This document shows positions 5,845-8,626 of a stretch of DNA of 8,626 nt, in pieces. The translations under genes and the position numbers were made by a program. The notes under the pieces were generated by a model, which made no database searches, was not told the origin of the DNA, and saw only the letters and a program-made list of their open reading frames with translations. The DNA lies in NCBI GenBank assembly GCA_030590585.1, contig JAUUYD010000076.1:1-8626 (forward strand), in the 5' to 3' direction. Position 1 is the stretch's first letter. Every line of letters begins with the position of its first letter. This DNA comes from Spirochaeta sp. (GTDB lineage: Bacteria > Spirochaetota > Spirochaetia > Spirochaetales_E > Spirochaetaceae_B).

Positions 5845-8332
5845 AATAAATATTCATATTGAAGGCAATAACCAGATCCATACCCCAATTCTTGAACTCT
5901 GCAAGTTCAGGCTCCGGGTTCCAATTTATATTACCCCAGATATCCCATTGGAATTTTTTTACAAGGTATATACCGATGGGAAACTGGGGATTCGCGAAGC
6001 GGAATCCGGCACCGAGGCTGAATCGCCAGTCACTGATATGCATGTTGAGAAGTGCATTGCTGCTTTTAAATTGACCATGGGTTGCCACCCAGGCGCCGAC
6101 GCCATCCAGAAACAGGTCGAAGGCCAGAATATTGGGCACCAGCGGGAATTTGAACTGAAGGGTGTTATCCCAGAGGTAACGGTAACCTGAGCTGGGATCC
6201 CAACCCCTGCCGACAAACATACCGTCAATATAGAATCCGTCTCTCTGCCTGTCGGCAATAGTATCCGTCCAGGGCTTGTCAAACAGCCCCTGAAATGCCG
6301 TATTGAAATACAGTGTTCCCTTAAAGGCTCCGCCTTTATCATTCACAGGAACATTGAACATCATCAAGTTGTAGTTAAATCTTGTAACACTCTTGATGAA
6401 ATCTCTCCGGGATGAGGGGAGTAATCCCGCATAAGTAAGGTTCTCACTGAGAATAAACCCTTTAGTCGGATCGAACTGGAAATCTCTGGTATCCCATGAC
6501 AATCTCAAGGAAATATTATCATCATATTTCCAATTGTACAGATTTTCTCTGATATCCTGGCTGTGAGGCCTGTAAACGGTTGGATCGTACTCAATATATT
6601 CCCATGTGAAACGGAGTCCCGTTGATATGCCGAGACGTCCCAGCCGGGTTACCCATGTGTATCCGGTATTTACACCAGTTGAGATATAATGGGATTTATA
6701 CTCCATCTGATAATCTTCAGGAACAATACGTCCTGCCGCGTCATATTCTTCCCAGGTATTGTAGGGATCCGGGAGACCATTTCCATCCCAGTCCTGGTTT
6801 ATACGTCTGTTAACATCATGTCTCCAGCTGACATCAACTCCGCCGGACCACCTTAATCCGAGGATACGCGGTTCGGTGAACCTGAGAGTTACACTCTGAA
6901 CATCCGGAGAGATATTGAATTCCGCTCCGACCACTTGCCCCCGTCCCAGAAAATTACGATCATTCCAGTTTAACTGTCCTGAAATCGGGAAATCAGGTCC
7001 TCCGGAAAAAGAAAGACCGAATCCGATATCAGAGGTTTTACCCTCGGATACCACTACAATTAAATCCATCAGGCCGTCACTGCTGCCGGGATATGGCTGG
7101 GGATCAACGACATCGAAGTACTGAAGATTCTGGAGATTCATCACACCTTCGATGATTTTTGCTTTACTGAAAACTTCACCTTCCTCGAGGGGAATTTCCC
7201 TGCGGATGATATAGCTTTTTGTCTTGTCATTTCCGCGGATAATGATATTCTCAATATGGGCGCGGTCACGTTCAGTAATCTCAACCACATAAGAAATTTC
7301 ACGGCGTTCCACAACTCTGTTCTCTTCATAGGTGAAGGTATTGAAAATATAGCCATTCTCGAAATAAAGATCACTTATCCGCTGGTAATCCATTTGGAAC
7401 TTGGTGCTGCTGAATGTTTTTCCCGGCTGCTGAAGAACCTGCATCTCCAGTTCTTCATCAGAATAGATCTTGTTGCCGTTAAAACGCATTCCGCCATAGG
7501 TCCAGGCCTCACCTTCTTCAATGATGATGGTAATTACCATTTTGTTGAGATTTTCATCTTCATCGAAAATAATATCTTTGTTTACATCCAGAATACCGGC
7601 GTTTATGAACCCCTGGTCTCCGTAGTAGCGTTCAATACTCTTAAGGTCTTCCTGCAGTTTTGTTTCAACAAAAAGGCCTTTACTGAAAAGAGATTGGGCC
7701 TTTGTCTTCATCAGATTCTGCAAGGTATTATCCGTAACATGTTTGTCATTACCGACAAATCGGATATCGCTGATTTTCGTCTGGCTTCCTTCAACTATAT
7801 TGAACACAAGCGTTGCCAGGTTAGAATCTTCATCTACTGTATAATCAGCAACAGCCTGAGCCTCGATAAAACCCTTTTCCAGGTAATAATCGATAATTGC
7901 CTGCTCGTCTATTCTTAAAGATCCGGGATTCAGAAGATCACCGGATTTGACGAGAACCGCATCCGAGAGTTCTCCGCGTCTTACCTTGGAATTCCCACTG
8001 AAAAGAACATCATCAATTTGTGGTTTTTCCTGCACCTGGAAAACCAGTATCAAACTCTCAGAAGCTGAATCTCCAGGAAGAATTTTTGGAATAATAATGT
8101 CAAAATAATCCAATGCGTATAATTTACTCTGAATATCCCAGGAAAGTGAGTCAGTGTATTGTTGACCGATGTACGGACGGATTAGTCCAAGCAGCTCATT
8201 TTCCGAAACAGAGCTCAGCCCTTCAAAACGAATATCTGCAATAGGTTTGTCGAGGTACCACTGATCGTCCTGTGCAGACAGAACAACCGGGAGAAGTAAG
8301 GCCAGGAGCAGTACAATTAAAAAACGCCGCAT
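5843..8332 (-). CDS. bamA: Outer-membrane protein assembly factor BamA (five POTRA domains plus beta-barrel)
   Basis: BamA is the Omp85 core of the machine that folds and inserts beta-barrel proteins into the outer membrane. The product has 829 residues, a signal peptide 1-20 (cleavage after VLSA), and five POTRA domains at roughly 31-104, 106-183, 185-276, 277-357 and 358-432. Each has the 'i..I.f.Gn' first strand (for example IDDVLFSGN, ISDIRFVGN, IENIIIRGN). The 16-strand barrel runs from about 434 to 829 and ends in an aromatic residue (FNMNIY). The family motif (V/I)RG(F/Y) of loop 6 reads GRGW (708-711), keeping Arg709 and Gly710. The third extracellular loop (about 507-541) holds a calcium-loop-like D-x-D-G-N-G-x-x-D (514-522). 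Start: ATG at 8332 with AAGGAG five bases away. It sits between tamB and skp, an arrangement known from treponemes. Confidence 0.98.
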   Translation of the reverse strand: MRRFLIVLLLALLLPVVLSAQDDQWYLDKPIADIRFEGLSSVSENELLGLIRPYIGQQYTDSLSWDIQSKLYALDYFDIIIPKILPGDSASESLILVFQVQEKPQIDDVLFSGNSKVRRGELSDAVLVKSGDLLNPGSLRIDEQAIIDYYLEKGFIEAQAVADYTVDEDSNLATLVFNIVEGSQTKISDIRFVGNDKHVTDNTLQNLMKTKAQSLFSKGLFVETKLQEDLKSIERYYGDQGFINAGILDVNKDIIFDEDENLNKMVITIIIEEGEAWTYGGMRFNGNKIYSDEELEMQVLQQPGKTFSSTKFQMDYQRISDLYFENGYIFNTFTYEENRVVERREISYVVEITERDRAHIENIIIRGNDKTKSYIIRREIPLEEGEVFSKAKIIEGVMNLQNLQYFDVVDPQPYPGSSDGLMDLIVVVSEGKTSDIGFGLSFSGGPDFPISGQLNWNDRNFLGRGQVVGAEFNISPDVQSVTLRFTEPRILGLRWSGGVDVSWRHDVNRRINQDWDGNGLPDPYNTWEEYDAAGRIVPEDYQMEYKSHYISTGVNTGYTWVTRLGRLGISTGLRFTWEYIEYDPTVYRPHSQDIRENLYNWKYDDNISLRLSWDTRDFQFDPTKGFILSENLTYAGLLPSSRRDFIKSVTRFNYNLMMFNVPVNDKGGAFKGTLYFNTAFQGLFDKPWTDTIADRQRDGFYIDGMFVGRGWDPSSGYRYLWDNTLQFKFPLVPNILAFDLFLDGVGAWVATHGQFKSSNALLNMHISDWRFSLGAGFRFANPQFPIGIYLVKKFQWDIWGNINWNPEPELAEFKNWGMDLVIAFNMNIY

Positions 8333-8337
8333 TCAGG

Positions 8338-8343
8338 CTCCTT
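8338..8343 (-). promoter_or_regulatory. Ribosome binding site of bamA
   Basis: AAGGAG on the minus strand, 5 nt before the bamA ATG at 8332. The strong match fixes the start directly ahead of a good signal peptide. The 41-bp tamB-bamA gap contains this site and no visible terminator. Confidence 0.85.
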
Positions 8344-8373
8344 GTTCAGTTTCATAATATTCATATTTAAGTC

Positions 8374-8626
8374 TCAATAAGAAAACTGCCATTTAAGTGA
8401 AATCTCATTATCCGCGACAAAGTTCTGAGTCTTAGTCGGGTCCGGTGAATAAGACCATGCTACGTTGAAGAACGGAGTTTTCATTTCCAGACTGAAGGAC
8501 GTCTCAAACTCAAGTCCCCCGAATACAGATCTCAAACGCTGACCTTCAAAATAATTCGCCGAAACAGTTCCGGATATAAATAATGCATCTCCGATGTATT
8601 TTCCCGCATACAAACTTGTATTATCC
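8374..8626 (-). CDS. tamB: TamB-like translocation and assembly module protein, C-terminal fragment
   Basis: Only the last 83 residues are in the window; the frame is open at the right edge, so the start and most domains are outside. TamB-type proteins are very large periplasm-spanning proteins, anchored in the inner membrane, that work with Omp85 proteins in outer-membrane assembly and lipid transport. The fragment LYAGKYIGDALFISGTVS resembles the conserved 'l.vGkyl..dlyl..' stretch of the TamB C-terminal domain (formerly DUF490). The rest is a beta-rich run of alternating residues (FGGLEFETSFSLEMKTP, NEISLKWQFSY) that ends in an aromatic residue. The position directly before bamA agrees with the spirochaete order tamB-bamA-skp-mutS. 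From the fragment alone another beta-rich outer-membrane protein is possible, but the neighbourhood favours TamB. Confidence 0.78.
   Translation of the reverse strand, partial: DNTSLYAGKYIGDALFISGTVSANYFEGQRLRSVFGGLEFETSFSLEMKTPFFNVAWSYSPDPTKTQNFVADNEISLKWQFSY

Noticed and set aside
7256..7918. A 220-codon plus-strand open frame antisense to the POTRA region of bamA
   Set aside because: It lies wholly inside an unmistakable bamA frame, shows no recognisable domain and has no visible ribosome binding site. Its hydrophobic composition follows from the complement of bamA codons.
8318..8362. A 15-codon ORF starting before bamA and overlapping its start
   Set aside because: It has no Shine-Dalgarno sequence and the overlap is accidental; the strong AAGGAG points to the bamA ATG.

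Overview
The window is a compact run of housekeeping genes, all on the minus strand. In transcription order (right to left) they are: tamB C-terminus, bamA, skp/ompH, mutS, comF-type phosphoribosyltransferase, then rimP and nusA (cut by the left edge). The order tamB-bamA-skp-mutS matches what I recall for spirochaetes (Treponema pallidum TP0325 to TP0328). The usual proteobacterial LPS genes lpxD-fabZ-lpxA do not follow skp. I infer a spirochaete, probably a moderate-GC free-living Spirochaetales member; the species cannot be told from this window.

Region 8626 to 2013 looks like one transcription unit. TamB and BamA are outer-membrane biogenesis proteins, Skp is the periplasmic chaperone that feeds BamA, MutS is the mismatch-recognition ATPase, and ComF is a DNA-uptake-type phosphoribosyltransferase. 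Gaps are 41, 10, 4 and 39 bp, with no terminator visible between genes. The bamA stop codon lies inside the skp ribosome binding site, and skp and mutS are nearly contiguous, which suggests translational coupling.

Region 2012 to 1877 is the only sizeable non-coding stretch (136 bp) and the most interesting part of the window. It carries a good sigma-70-type promoter pointing towards rimP. Downstream of that promoter, inside the presumed rimP-nusA leader, is a weak intrinsic terminator with a run of eight U. A leader with promoter, then terminator, then rimP-nusA suggests attenuation, attractive because NusA is itself a termination factor. The 3' arm of the terminator plus its U-tract can also pair perfectly over 8 nt with the rimP ribosome binding site, and an 8-codon mini-ORF ends exactly at the terminator.

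Region 1876 to 1 holds rimP (30S maturation) and nusA. NusA has the normal NTD-S1-KH-KH core, then one helix-hairpin-helix domain, a very acidic linker and the beginning of what looks like a C-terminal zinc ribbon, cut by the window edge. infB would be expected next, outside the window.

I see no mobile element, CRISPR array, tRNA, rRNA or phage gene, and no wholly new system. The points worth following are the rimP-nusA leader, the NusA tail and a calcium-loop-like insertion in a predicted surface loop of BamA.
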